DNA of 64,000 bases. Source: Io17-Chloro-G2 sp034420695. GTDB taxonomy: Bacteria > Chloroflexota > Dehalococcoidia > Lucifugimonadales > UBA3495. Shown here piece by piece: positions 17,405 to 25,547 of this stretch. Below the pieces are notes generated by a model. The model did not search any database. It saw only the letters and a list, made by a program, of their open reading frames with translations, and had not been told where the DNA came from. The DNA is taken from NCBI GenBank assembly GCA_034420695.1, contig DAOULB010000042.1, positions 29,106 to 93,105 on the forward strand, given 5' to 3'. The first letter of the stretch is position 1; every line of letters starts with the position of its first letter. A program made the position numbers and the translations under genes.

Positions 17405-18760
17405 ATGTCCCAACTGCCGTTGAGCGGCATCCGGGTGCTGGACTCAACCTACGTTTTTGCCCTGCCCTACGCCGGAGGGCTTCTTTCCGACTTGGGGGCC
17501 GAGGTCATCAAGATAGAAGGCCCGACCCGTCCCGACACCACCCGGACCGGAGGCTTTGCGGGGGCCTTCCCGGAAAACGAACTGGGAGAGGACTGGTGGA
17601 ACCGGCCCTCTACCTACAACCTGCTGCACCGGGGCAAGCAGTCGCTGACCTTGGACATGACCGACCCCAGGGGCCGGGAAATGTTCGCCGAACTGGTTAA
17701 AATAAGCGACATCGTTATGGAGAACTTCACCCCCCGGGTGATGCGGCGGTGGGAGCTGGACTACCCCAACCTGAGGAATATCAAGCCGGACATCATCATG
17801 GTGTCCAACACCGGCTACGGCCACGGCGGCGGCCCCTACGCCAACTACCCGGCCCAGGCAACCACCCAGGAGGGGACCCACGGCCACTGCTGGGTTACGG
17901 GGTACCCCGGCGACGTGCCCAGCAAGGCGGGGGCATCTTTCGTGGACTTTCTTTCCACGTGGACATCGCTGCTGGCAATGGGGGCGGCCCTGCGCTACCG
18001 CAACCGCACCGGCCAAGGCCAGTGGATCGACATCAGCATGTACCAAGCCGGGGTGATGTTTCTGTCGGAGTTCATCATGGACGCCCAAGTCAACGGCCGG
18101 GAAGGGGAGCGCATCGGCAACCGGCACCCGCAGCGGGCGCCGCAGGGGTCCTATCCCGCGGCCGGCGACGACCAGTGGATAACCTTGTCGGTGGGGAGCG
18201 AAGAGGAGTGGCAGGCACTGTGTCGCCTGATGGGCCGGGAGGACTTGGCCGGATCCGCTGACTTCCAGGATGCCGCGTCGAGGCGGCGCAATCACGACGA
18301 ACTGGACCGGATAATCGGGGCTTGGACGGCGGAATCGGACAAGTACGACCTGATGCACCGGCTGCAGCGGGAGGGAATCGCATCGGGGCCTGTCCTGACC
18401 GGCAAGGATATTCACTTCGACCCTCACTACCAGAGCCGGGGCTTCCTGGAGAGGGTGACCTATCCGGAGGAACGAAAAATAGGGACGCGGCCCTTCATGG
18501 GGAGGCCCTACAAATTTTCCAAGAGCCCTTTGAAGATACACGGCCCTGCCCCGGCCTACGGGCAGCACAACCAACCGGTGCTGCAGGACCTGCTGGGAAT
18601 CGACGGGAGGAAGTACGAGGAACTGGTGCGGGACTCCATCGTGGCCACGGCGCCCCTGACCGGCGAGGGGCAGGAACGCTTGTCACCACAGCAGGCGGTG
18701 GAGCTCGGGCTGCTGGCGGCCTGGGACCCCGACTACCGGGAAAAACTGGGGCTGGGGTAG
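17405..18760 (+). CDS. CaiB/BaiF class III CoA-transferase, catalytic subunit
   Basis: 451 aa from the ATG at 17405. A TTG at 17348 overlapping the previous stop (TTGA) is an alternative start that would add a Gln/Asn/Gly/Asp-rich leader. IRVLDSTYVFALPYAGGLLSDLGAEVIKIE is the family N-terminus. Asp181 in SFVDFLSTW aligns with the catalytic Asp of formyl-CoA transferase, and TGQGQWIDISM follows at the conserved distance. It probably works with the preceding Asp-less homologue. The last ~50 residues extend beyond the usual family end. Confidence 0.88.
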   Translation: MSQLPLSGIRVLDSTYVFALPYAGGLLSDLGAEVIKIEGPTRPDTTRTGGFAGAFPENELGEDWWNRPSTYNLLHRGKQSLTLDMTDPRGREMFAELVKISDIVMENFTPRVMRRWELDYPNLRNIKPDIIMVSNTGYGHGGGPYANYPAQATTQEGTHGHCWVTGYPGDVPSKAGASFVDFLSTWTSLLAMGAALRYRNRTGQGQWIDISMYQAGVMFLSEFIMDAQVNGREGERIGNRHPQRAPQGSYPAAGDDQWITLSVGSEEEWQALCRLMGREDLAGSADFQDAASRRRNHDELDRIIGAWTAESDKYDLMHRLQREGIASGPVLTGKDIHFDPHYQSRGFLERVTYPEERKIGTRPFMGRPYKFSKSPLKIHGPAPAYGQHNQPVLQDLLGIDGRKYEELVRDSIVATAPLTGEGQERLSPQQAVELGLLAAWDPDYREKLGLG

Positions 18761-18779
18761 GAAAACGGGTGGCCGGCTG

Positions 18780-19151
18780 CTACTCGGTCAGGGGAGTGAG
18801 AATCTCCAGCAGTTCCGCCACAGCCTCCAGCCCTTCTCCTATATCCTTGGCGTTGAGATGCATCTTCCGTTTGTAGTAGTTGCCATGTAAGTCGTTGGCA
18901 TCCCCACGCAATGCGCGAATGCGAGGGTTGCCAGACAACTCCCTTGCACGGTACAAAACGACGTTGAAATCGGCGTGATTGTCGTATTCCCAGCCCTGAA
19001 CAGTTGCTACGGCCTTGGCCATATGCGACGCTGCCCCCCAGCCCTTTTCCGAGGCTTGGTGCAGGTCACCCTCAGCCAGATACTTCCTGCTTTTTTCCAG
19101 AAAGTCCCACGCTTGATTGCGATAGTCAGCTACGGGTTCTTGCGTCGCCAC
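18780..19151 (-). CDS. PaREP1-like/HEPN-type small helical protein
   Basis: 123 aa from a GTG. The core GDLHQASEKGWGAASHMAKAV matches the PaREP1 family pattern, a four-helix HEPN-related fold first noted as multigene repeats in Pyrobaculum. A second copy lies at 38958-39320. Members often sit near nucleotidyltransferase-type partners, but none is seen here. Function unknown. Confidence 0.65.
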   Translation of the reverse strand: MATQEPVADYRNQAWDFLEKSRKYLAEGDLHQASEKGWGAASHMAKAVATVQGWEYDNHADFNVVLYRARELSGNPRIRALRGDANDLHGNYYKRKMHLNAKDIGEGLEAVAELLEILTPLTE

Positions 19152-19277
19152 AACGTTGCCTCTTGTACGCCGTAGTGCTGTGAGATAGGCATTGGTTCAA
19201 GCTATCCTGACGGTAATCGGGTGTCAATGGACAGGAAGATGCATGGGCGCCGTTTCAGTATGCCGCTCTCACCCCCC

Positions 19278-20684
19278 CTACATCGGCGGGCGTTTTTCGA
19301 ACCAGCGGGCCTGCTGCTGGTAGGCGTAGGCGGCCCGGATTACTCCAGGCTCGTCGAAGGGTCTTCCCGCAATTTGCATGCCCACGGGCAGGCCGGCCCC
19401 GGTGAAGCCGCAGGGCACGGAAATGGCCGGCAAGCCGGTGAGGTTGTAGGGGGCGGTAAAGCTGGGGCCCCGGACGGTGCCGGTGGGGTCGAAACCCTCG
19501 AAGGCCGCCGCCGGCTGGGTCATGGTGGGCGACACCAGGAAGTCCACCTGCTGCAGGGCTTGGGAGAACTCCTTCTTAGCCATTGACCGGCAGCGCTGGG
19601 CTTGGACGTAATCGCTGGCCTGAAATAGGCCTCCGATACGGAAGCGGTCCCGCACCATTTCGCCGAAGTCCTGGGGCCGGGTCTTCAGGTTCTTCTCGTG
19701 GAAGGCGTAGGCCTCGCTGAGCATGATGATTGTGTTCGCCGCCCGCACGTAGTCCAGGCTGGGAATCGTCACTTCTTGTACACTGGCGCCCAGTTCCTCA
19801 AGGACTCCTAACCCCTTTTCCACGACGGACAGGACCTCCGGGTTGATGCTGGGGTCGTCGGCGAAGAAGAAGTGGCGGGGCACGCCGATGGTGACGCCCC
19901 GGATGTCCTCCCGCAGGGACAGGGAGTAGTCGGGCACCGGCGCCCGGCTGGTGGTGGGGTCTTTGGGGTCGTAGCCAGCCAGGGCTTGGAGCATGTAGGC
20001 GGTGTCCTCAACGGTCCAGGTCATAGGGCCGCAGTGGTCCTGGGACCAGCTAAGGGTGACCACGCCGGCCCGGCTGACCCGGCCGTAGGTGGCCTTCAGG
20101 CCGACGATGCCGCAGAGGGAGGCGGGCCCCCGGATGGAGCCGCCGGTGCAGGAACCCAAGGCTCCCATGCACTGGCCGGCGGCCACCGCTGAGCCGGAGC
20201 CACTGCTGGAGCCGCCGGTAACGTGGGCGGTGTTCCAAGGGTTGCGGGCCGGTAGGAAGGGGGTGGTGAAGTCGGGGCCGCCCAAGGCGAATTCGTGCAT
20301 CGCCAGCTTGCCCAGCAGGATGCCTCCAGCGGCCTTCAGCCTGGCCGTGGTGGTGGCGTCCTCGGCGGGGACCCGGTCGATGTCAACCCTGGAGCCCGAA
20401 GTGGTCCGGACGCCCGCGGTGTCGTAAAGGTCTTTCAGGGCGAAGGGAATGCCGTGCATCCGGCCCTTGTAGGCGCCCCGCAGGATTTCCGCCTCGGCGG
20501 TGCGGGCGTCCTCCAGGGCTTGCTCTTCCAGAACCAGGAGGTAGGAGTGCAGTTCATCGTCGGTGGCCCGGATGCGGTCGAGAAAGGCCCGGGTCAGCTC
20601 GACCGGGGAGAGTTCCTGCCGCCGCAACAACTCCGAGGCCTCGTGGATGGTCAAGTAGTGCAGGTCTGTTCCTGTAGCCGCCAT
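19278..20684 (-). CDS. Amidase signature family hydrolase
   Basis: 468 aa from the ATG at 20682-20684, with GGAGGGAG upstream. The catalytic Ser-cisSer-Lys set is visible: Lys in IPFALKDLYDT, cis-Ser in GGSSSGSGSAVAAG and nucleophile Ser in CTGGSIRGPA. The family normally has GSDTGGSIR, but here the Asp is Cys (GSCTGGSIR). The enzyme hydrolyses an amide. The small upstream gene (20776-20982) looks like a GatC/AtzG-type partner, so the nearest functional models are AtzE-like amidases with a small accessory subunit. Confidence 0.9.
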   Translation of the reverse strand: MAATGTDLHYLTIHEASELLRRQELSPVELTRAFLDRIRATDDELHSYLLVLEEQALEDARTAEAEILRGAYKGRMHGIPFALKDLYDTAGVRTTSGSRVDIDRVPAEDATTTARLKAAGGILLGKLAMHEFALGGPDFTTPFLPARNPWNTAHVTGGSSSGSGSAVAAGQCMGALGSCTGGSIRGPASLCGIVGLKATYGRVSRAGVVTLSWSQDHCGPMTWTVEDTAYMLQALAGYDPKDPTTSRAPVPDYSLSLREDIRGVTIGVPRHFFFADDPSINPEVLSVVEKGLGVLEELGASVQEVTIPSLDYVRAANTIIMLSEAYAFHEKNLKTRPQDFGEMVRDRFRIGGLFQASDYVQAQRCRSMAKKEFSQALQQVDFLVSPTMTQPAAAFEGFDPTGTVRGPSFTAPYNLTGLPAISVPCGFTGAGLPVGMQIAGRPFDEPGVIRAAYAYQQQARWFEKRPPM

Positions 20685-20775
20685 TATTCTCCCTCCGGGG
20701 CATCCGGTTGGCCTTTTTTTGATTCGGGGCTGCCAAGAGTGATGTTTTTTTTGCCGCCGCCGTATGGGCCTGCCC

Positions 20776-20982
20776 CTACTGGTCGGGCCAGTCGGGGTGG
20801 AAAGCGGCGCTGATCTCCTCGGCGCCGAAGTCTTGGGCATGGACTACGCTAACGTTCAGGGCGTAGAGGTCGTATAGGGGCTTGAGGTCTTCTATTTCTT
20901 GGTCGCTCATGCCCAGCCCGGCCAATCCGATCATGGTCTTGAAGGTGTCCATTGACACGGGGCCTTCGCTGCTTGACGTCAT
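20776..20982 (-). CDS. GatC/AtzG-like small amidase partner
   Basis: 68 aa from the ATG at 20980-20982 with AGGAGG eight bases upstream; a GTG two codons earlier is too close to the ribosome site. Two helices then LNVSVVHAQDFGAEEISAAFHP resemble the C-terminal strap of AtzG-type and GatC-type subunits, where a helical hairpin and an extended tail wrap the amidase. It lies 91 bases upstream of the amidase gene on the same strand. Confidence 0.6.
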   Translation of the reverse strand: MTSSSEGPVSMDTFKTMIGLAGLGMSDQEIEDLKPLYDLYALNVSVVHAQDFGAEEISAAFHPDWPDQ

Positions 20983-21066
20983 CGTCACCGCCTCCTGGTG
21001 GCTATCGTTTAGTTCTCGGGGCTGCGCACCGGCCGTCGGGGGAATATTCAGGACGGCCGACTGGGA

Positions 21067-21681
21067 TTATACACTCGGAGCCAGGACTTCGAAGTGGGCT
21101 TCGGTGGGGACGCAATTCTGGCCGTTGATGGGGACCATGTCCTGGGGGCAAGCGGAAAAGGCAGCCAGGCAGTCCATGTCGGCCCGCAACAGCACGTAGT
21201 CTCCGGGCTTGGAAACGGGCGGTTGAAAGGAGAGCTGGCCGCCGGGTCCCACCGGGATGTTCATGAACAGATTCAACGGGCTGGGAGTGCGGGAGTTGGC
21301 GACTCCTAGTTCGGCCAGGGCGGCGGCCAGGTTGTCGGTGCAGTTGTCGTGAAAACCAGCGCAGCCAAGCTGCTGGTAGCGGTAGCGGTCGCAGGCCGCC
21401 AGCAGGGTGTCGTGAATACCCGGGGAAGTGTCTTCGACTATGGTCAGGATGGGCCGGCGATGGTTGGTGACCAGAGCGTCGCCGGAAGCCACCATCACCC
21501 GTGCCAAGGCAGTGCGGGTGTGCTCCATGGACATGAACTCGCCGGGGTCGGAGGCGTTAAACGCCCAAGTGTCCACCACCTGCTGGCCGTGGGTGTTGAT
21601 GACTTTGACCAGTTGGCCTGCCTCCAGCCGGCAGGCCCTGCCCTGGCGGGCCGGAATCGCCTCACGGTACAGAGTCTCCAT
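21067..21681 (-). CDS. DUF1989 (urea carboxylase-associated type) protein
   Basis: 204 aa from the ATG at 21679-21681, preceded by GGAGAT. GQVVDTWAFNASDPGEFMSMEHTR, the Cys/His segment GCAGFHDNCTDNL and NLFMNIPVGPGGQL are typical of the DUF1989 domain found in urea-amidolyase-associated proteins, thought to bind metal through conserved Cys/His. It is divergent from the tRNA and upstream of the amidase pair. A link to amide or urea-type nitrogen use is inference. Confidence 0.85.
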   Translation of the reverse strand: METLYREAIPARQGRACRLEAGQLVKVINTHGQQVVDTWAFNASDPGEFMSMEHTRTALARVMVASGDALVTNHRRPILTIVEDTSPGIHDTLLAACDRYRYQQLGCAGFHDNCTDNLAAALAELGVANSRTPSPLNLFMNIPVGPGGQLSFQPPVSKPGDYVLLRADMDCLAAFSACPQDMVPINGQNCVPTEAHFEVLAPSV

Positions 21682-21786
21682 GTCTACAATCTCCGGCAAT
21701 GACCGGGGTTCTTCGGAAAGAAGGCTGACGAGGCCGATTATACCCGGATAGCCGGAAGAGGACGAACCGGCGGAGACTCGGATTTC

Positions 21787-21815
21787 TTGACACCCCCATA
21801 CCCCAGGCATAAGCT
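21787..21815 (+). promoter_or_regulatory. Promoter of the tRNA gene
   Basis: TTGACA at 21787-21792, a 17-base spacer, then TAAGCT at 21810-21815. The mature tRNA starts eight bases further on. Confidence 0.7.
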
Positions 21816-21823
21816 GGAATAGC

Positions 21824-21898
21824 GGGCCCGTAGCTCAGCGGCAGAGCAGCCGGCTCATAACCGGCGGGTCGTAGGTTCAACTCCTACCGGGCCCACCA
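21824..21898 (+). tRNA. tRNA with CAU anticodon (Met elongator or Ile2)
   Basis: A full cloverleaf: acceptor GGGCCCG/CGGGCCC, D stem GCTC/GAGC, anticodon stem GCCGG/CCGGC with loop CTCATAA, T stem GTAGG/CCTAC with TTCAACT, then A and an encoded CCA. The anticodon stem lacks the three G-C pairs of the initiator. Whether it is elongator Met or lysidine-modified Ile cannot be decided by eye. Confidence 0.95.
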
Positions 21899-22148
21899 AA
21901 CTGGACAAAACCGAGAACCCTCGTGATTAGGTTCCTTTCTGGAAACATTGGCTGAGCCAGGAGCCTTTCAATGGTGGGTGGAGAAATCCCGACAGGCCTA
22001 GTCTGACGAACCCGGATTGCACCAAATTGCTATGGAGTTTACGGCGAGGATTCTGCTGGGTTTCCACATCACCACGGTAAGGATCTCGTCGTAAGAAATA
22101 GTAAGGTATGGCCCAAGGGCAGTGGTTGACTAGGTGCCATAGAAAGCG

Positions 22149-23306
22149 CTAGGTAGACCACTGGTGGTACTCCAAGTCTTCACTCATACTCTTTTGACGA
22201 AGCCCTTCAACGTACTCTAAAAAATTCATTCCATACAAGAGTTGATCCTCACTAAGCGGACGCATCACCAAAGGGCCAACCGTGCATTCGAGCTCGGCGA
22301 CTATGCTTCCCAAGGACATGAAGTACATGTCATCAGGCGAAAAACAAAGCTCGAACAGTTCCCGCGACTTAGGCCCCAGCGGTTTCTCCAACAGTGACCT
22401 GGCGAATGTCCAGAGGATGACATCCACCACCTGAAGCCCCGGGCTTGCTCTTGAATCGCGCGTTTCGAATTGGCTATCACTGATATCCCCGAACCTAATA
22501 GGCGTGTCGCCAAAATGGACAATGCGCTCGGGTTGAGGGCGACCCTCGAAGAGTGAGTGCCATGACCGCAGGGTCTGCCCAAACTGGCTCTGTTGGTCGT
22601 GAACTATTTTGTCTATTTTGCAACTCCACAATTTCGCGGTATCCGAAATGCTAGTGAGAAGAGCAGGAAAGGTGAATAAGTTAGGCAGGTGACCATGTCG
22701 GTCTTGTTTCCTAGGTGTCCACATGGAAAATCTGTCAATGTTATTTTTGGCCCAAGCTAAGGTATCCCCAATTAAGAGCCGGGATCGTTCATCTGACAGA
22801 TTTCCTATACGCTGAATTGCATTGTTTATGGCTGAAACTGCCTTCCTTTTAGCATCTTCCGAGGGGCTGCTTGTCATTGCATCCCAAAACATACGGATAT
22901 CGCCATCTTCTAGGATGTGCAAGAACTTCAAGAGCAGGACGAATTTTAAACCCCTAATGATATAGGAGTGCCGCGGAGCAGCAGGGTTCTCTCCAGGGTC
23001 GAAGACCGCGTCAAAAAACTTCATACCTGCAACATCTGGTTTGTGAACTGCCGCAAAGTAGAACCGTACTTGCGAGAACTCCACTAGTTCCATAACCCTC
23101 GGCGCAATTCTCTCAACACCAACTAGGCCTAATTCATTGGCGTGAAGGTATTGCACGCCGGCATCGTGAGCAATGTTTCTAATTCGCTCCCAAAAGACTT
23201 GATCAAAATCCAGCATGGATGACATGGCCACGTTCATAAAAATGGGTTGTTCAGGATCGAACAAGTTAAAGCCAGTGTTCCCCGACTCATCTATATAAGC
23301 GTGCAC
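22149..23306 (-). CDS. DUF3800 domain protein
   Basis: 385 aa. The opening HAYIDESGNTGFN is the DUF3800 hallmark, an RNase H-like fold with acidic residues, and a further Asp in LQVVDVILWTFAR near residue 300 fits the same active site. DUF3800 genes are common on phages and genomic islands; their role is not established. Base composition is clearly more AT-rich than the surrounding genes. It is transcribed divergently from the HTH/ImmA pair, behind the tRNA. Confidence 0.82.
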   Translation of the reverse strand: MHAYIDESGNTGFNLFDPEQPIFMNVAMSSMLDFDQVFWERIRNIAHDAGVQYLHANELGLVGVERIAPRVMELVEFSQVRFYFAAVHKPDVAGMKFFDAVFDPGENPAAPRHSYIIRGLKFVLLLKFLHILEDGDIRMFWDAMTSSPSEDAKRKAVSAINNAIQRIGNLSDERSRLLIGDTLAWAKNNIDRFSMWTPRKQDRHGHLPNLFTFPALLTSISDTAKLWSCKIDKIVHDQQSQFGQTLRSWHSLFEGRPQPERIVHFGDTPIRFGDISDSQFETRDSRASPGLQVVDVILWTFARSLLEKPLGPKSRELFELCFSPDDMYFMSLGSIVAELECTVGPLVMRPLSEDQLLYGMNFLEYVEGLRQKSMSEDLEYHQWST

Positions 23307-23361
23307 GAAAATCTCCTAGATTGGTGCCTCGAATTTGCCACCCTAATAGACTTCAAGCTAT

Positions 23362-23391
23362 ATGTAGTGGTACGCTGAGGTTGCATGTCAA
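23362..23391 (-). promoter_or_regulatory. Candidate promoter of the DUF3800 gene
   Basis: On the minus strand TTGACA (23386-23391) is followed after 17-19 bases by ACTACA/CTACAT/TACATA. It gives a leader of about 50 bases. Confidence 0.4.
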
Positions 23392-23476
23392 TATATCGTA
23401 GGTTCACCTATCATCCCAACAAGCGCCAACAGGCAGCAGGTGGTAATGATGTTCCGCACGGGAGGTCATAAGGTGT

Positions 23477-23950
23477 ATGGCTGAAGGACTTTATAAGCGA
23501 GTCCACGAGATTGCCCGCGCAAGGGGGATGAGCGACTCGGATCTGGAAGCACTGATGGTTGAACATGGGATCAATTACCGGCTCATGTACTTGGAAAGCT
23601 TTGCTTCTCCCGACGACATTCGCGCAATTGCGGGAATGCTTCAAGTTCGGCCGAGTAGGCTGTTTGAATCCACGTCTCAACTTGGAGAGTTGCTTAAAGC
23701 TCTGTTCGAGGAAGAATGGCCACAACGGGCAAGCCGGATCAGTATGTCCAAGGAGGAAGCCTATAGGAGGGTAGTAGAAAGTGAGTACAAGTGGAACTCG
23801 CCGCAATCTAGTATTCGTAACCAGGTGGCCCTTGTTTTCAAGGCATTAGAGGCTCCTTCCGGAAAAGGATATGGTTGTCAATACCCTGACTGCAACAATT
23901 GCATCACTCGGTGTACAGTAACAGGGCGGATGATCGGAGCTGAGGACTAA
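23477..23950 (+). CDS. HTH-like regulator with C-terminal Cys cluster
   Basis: 157 aa, ATG with AAGGTG/GGAGG upstream. Residues about 15-62 follow the layout of an XRE-type helix-turn-helix (DLEALMVEHGINYRLMYLES...LQVRPSRLFES). The C-terminus carries GYGCQYPDCNNCITRCT, four cysteines that could bind zinc or an iron-sulfur cluster. It stops two bases before the ImmA-like gene and is surely co-transcribed with it. This is the layout of phage/ICE repressor + ImmA pairs, where the peptidase destroys the repressor. Confidence 0.65.
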   Translation: MAEGLYKRVHEIARARGMSDSDLEALMVEHGINYRLMYLESFASPDDIRAIAGMLQVRPSRLFESTSQLGELLKALFEEEWPQRASRISMSKEEAYRRVVESEYKWNSPQSSIRNQVALVFKALEAPSGKGYGCQYPDCNNCITRCTVTGRMIGAED

Positions 23951-23952
23951 AA

Positions 23953-24804
23953 TTGGACTGGACGAGCATTAGGGCTACAGCGTTAGAAATAGCTGAAACT
24001 AAAGGTGTCGAATATAGTGATCCGAATTTACCTGGAACCCGGCTTCGGCGCCTTGCGACCGACTTGGGAGTGGACCGAATGGAGTTGCACGAAATGGAGG
24101 GTGACGCTCTCGTCGTCGAGAGGACACCTGGCCATTACACAATGTTTCTAAATAGTAGCCATGTTAAGGTTCGGCATCGCTTCTCAACAGCCCACGAAGT
24201 AGCTCATCTCCTCCTCTCACCCATAGTTAATCACAGAGCAATTCATAGGCGCCGGTTCTCTCCTAAACAGGATTTTGAGGGTCGGCGTATTGAGATCCTG
24301 TGTAACGACATGGCGTCGGCGATCCTAATGCCTCGAAGAAGGGTTGAAGCCTTCTTGAATCAAACCCGACCAACAGCTCAATGCGTTCCGAACTTAGTCA
24401 AGGACTTCAACGTGTCCTTTGAAGCGGCAGCGAGAAGATACGTCAGCGTAGTGTCATTGCCTTGCTCTCTTGTAGTGTGGAGTACCCAGAGTGGAACGAG
24501 AAGAGAAGAGAGACCCATAAGCAACTTTGCATTCAGAGGTGGGATGCTGAAATTTCCGGAAATGGTTCCGTCGCGTTTCAGTGGTACCGATGCCATCGGC
24601 GATATAACAACGTCCGAAGAACCCGTAATAGTCTATCCTGGATCCTACAGTCGGTTGGCGCCGCTGTATTTGAAGAAAGCTACCGTCGAGACACTTTGCC
24701 ACGGACACGGACAGTACCGGAGAATGTATTCCTTTGTTTACCTGCCAGACCAGATAGTTAAGAGTCTGCTACCATATCCCAAGCGCCGCAGGACGCTCGG
24801 ATAG
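23953..24804 (+). CDS. ImmA/IrrE-family metallopeptidase
   Basis: 283 aa from a TTG with GAGGAC upstream. The zinc-binding HEVAH (HExxH) lies in RFSTAHEVAHLLLSP and the third ligand is probably in EILCNDMASAILMP, the usual ImmA arrangement. ImmA-type enzymes cleave repressors or regulators of mobile elements, and IrrE/PprI cleaves DdrO. Its probable target is the product of the gene two bases upstream. It is low GC compared with the window average. Confidence 0.85.
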   Translation: MDWTSIRATALEIAETKGVEYSDPNLPGTRLRRLATDLGVDRMELHEMEGDALVVERTPGHYTMFLNSSHVKVRHRFSTAHEVAHLLLSPIVNHRAIHRRRFSPKQDFEGRRIEILCNDMASAILMPRRRVEAFLNQTRPTAQCVPNLVKDFNVSFEAAARRYVSVVSLPCSLVVWSTQSGTRREERPISNFAFRGGMLKFPEMVPSRFSGTDAIGDITTSEEPVIVYPGSYSRLAPLYLKKATVETLCHGHGQYRRMYSFVYLPDQIVKSLLPYPKRRRTLG

Positions 24805-25059
24805 TTGTCGCGCGCCTCTGTATCTCGAACGGGCAATAGCGGGCAACCCTTAGGCCGCACAAATCGTGGATAACTAGTCTATACGACTACTTTGTAATCG
24901 CAGCCCTCCCTCTATTTCTGAACTACACACTTGATTCGCGGTTAATGCGCCTTGGCCATTGGAACCTGGAGAGCCCGATAGACTTCACTTGCTGGTTGAA
25001 ACAGCATAGGGGGGTGGTAAGATGCATACACATCATCAGGCGAAAGGCAACGGCACGTT

Positions 25060-25335
25060 ATGGCCAGAGTACAGCTTGTAATATCGGACGAGGAGCGAGA
25101 ACGGTTTGTTCAACAGGCTCGCAGGGAAGGAATGACGTTGAGCGCTTGGTTGAGGGCAGCCGCGCGAGAACGTCTCGAAAAGCGGAAGTGGACCAAGCCC
25201 TTCGAGTCCGTTGAGGATGTGGAGGCCTTTTTTAGTTGGTGCGATACTTTGGAAGGCCAAGAACCGGAACCAGACTGGAGTGAACACCTTAAGACAATCA
25301 ACGAGTCCAAAAGTCGCGGGCTTCCCCCTGTATGA
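25060..25335 (+). CDS. Ribbon-helix-helix antitoxin (VapB-like)
   Basis: 91 aa. MARVQLVISDEERERFVQQA then GMTLSAWLRAAARERLE is a ribbon-helix-helix DNA-binding domain, and the acidic/aromatic tail (about 45-90) would bind a toxin. Its TGA overlaps the ATG of a PIN-domain frame that is truncated after 24 codons (25332-25406). Confidence 0.78.
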   Translation: MARVQLVISDEERERFVQQARREGMTLSAWLRAAARERLEKRKWTKPFESVEDVEAFFSWCDTLEGQEPEPDWSEHLKTINESKSRGLPPV

Positions 25336-25406
25336 TTTTCGTTGATACCAACGTCTTTATGTATGCAATGGGAAGGGAACACGAGGTTCGAGACCCGGCC
25401 AACTAG
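25332..25406 (+). pseudogene. Truncated VapC (PIN) toxin
   Basis: ATG in ATGA overlap with the antitoxin stop. MIFVDTNVFMYAMGREHE is the first strand and acidic residue of a PIN domain, but a TAG ends the frame at codon 25. I find no continuation of the PIN domain in any frame up to the next gene, so this is more than a point mutation. Confidence 0.75.
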
Positions 25407-25547
25407 TTTCTCTTCGATGTCAACCGGAACATCGCCGTTGCTACCTGGACAGTTGCCGGAGGCGGGGCGTGAGAGAAATAATGACCTTCGACGGAGCCCT
25501 GCAAGGGGCTTTCGGAAAATAATCGGGTGAAGAAGGAGTAGTGCCCA

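Noticed and set aside
20685..20840. A longer N-terminus for the amidase
   Set aside because: It would overlap the small GatC-like gene and is Arg/Pro-rich; the ATG at 20684 has a strong ribosome site.
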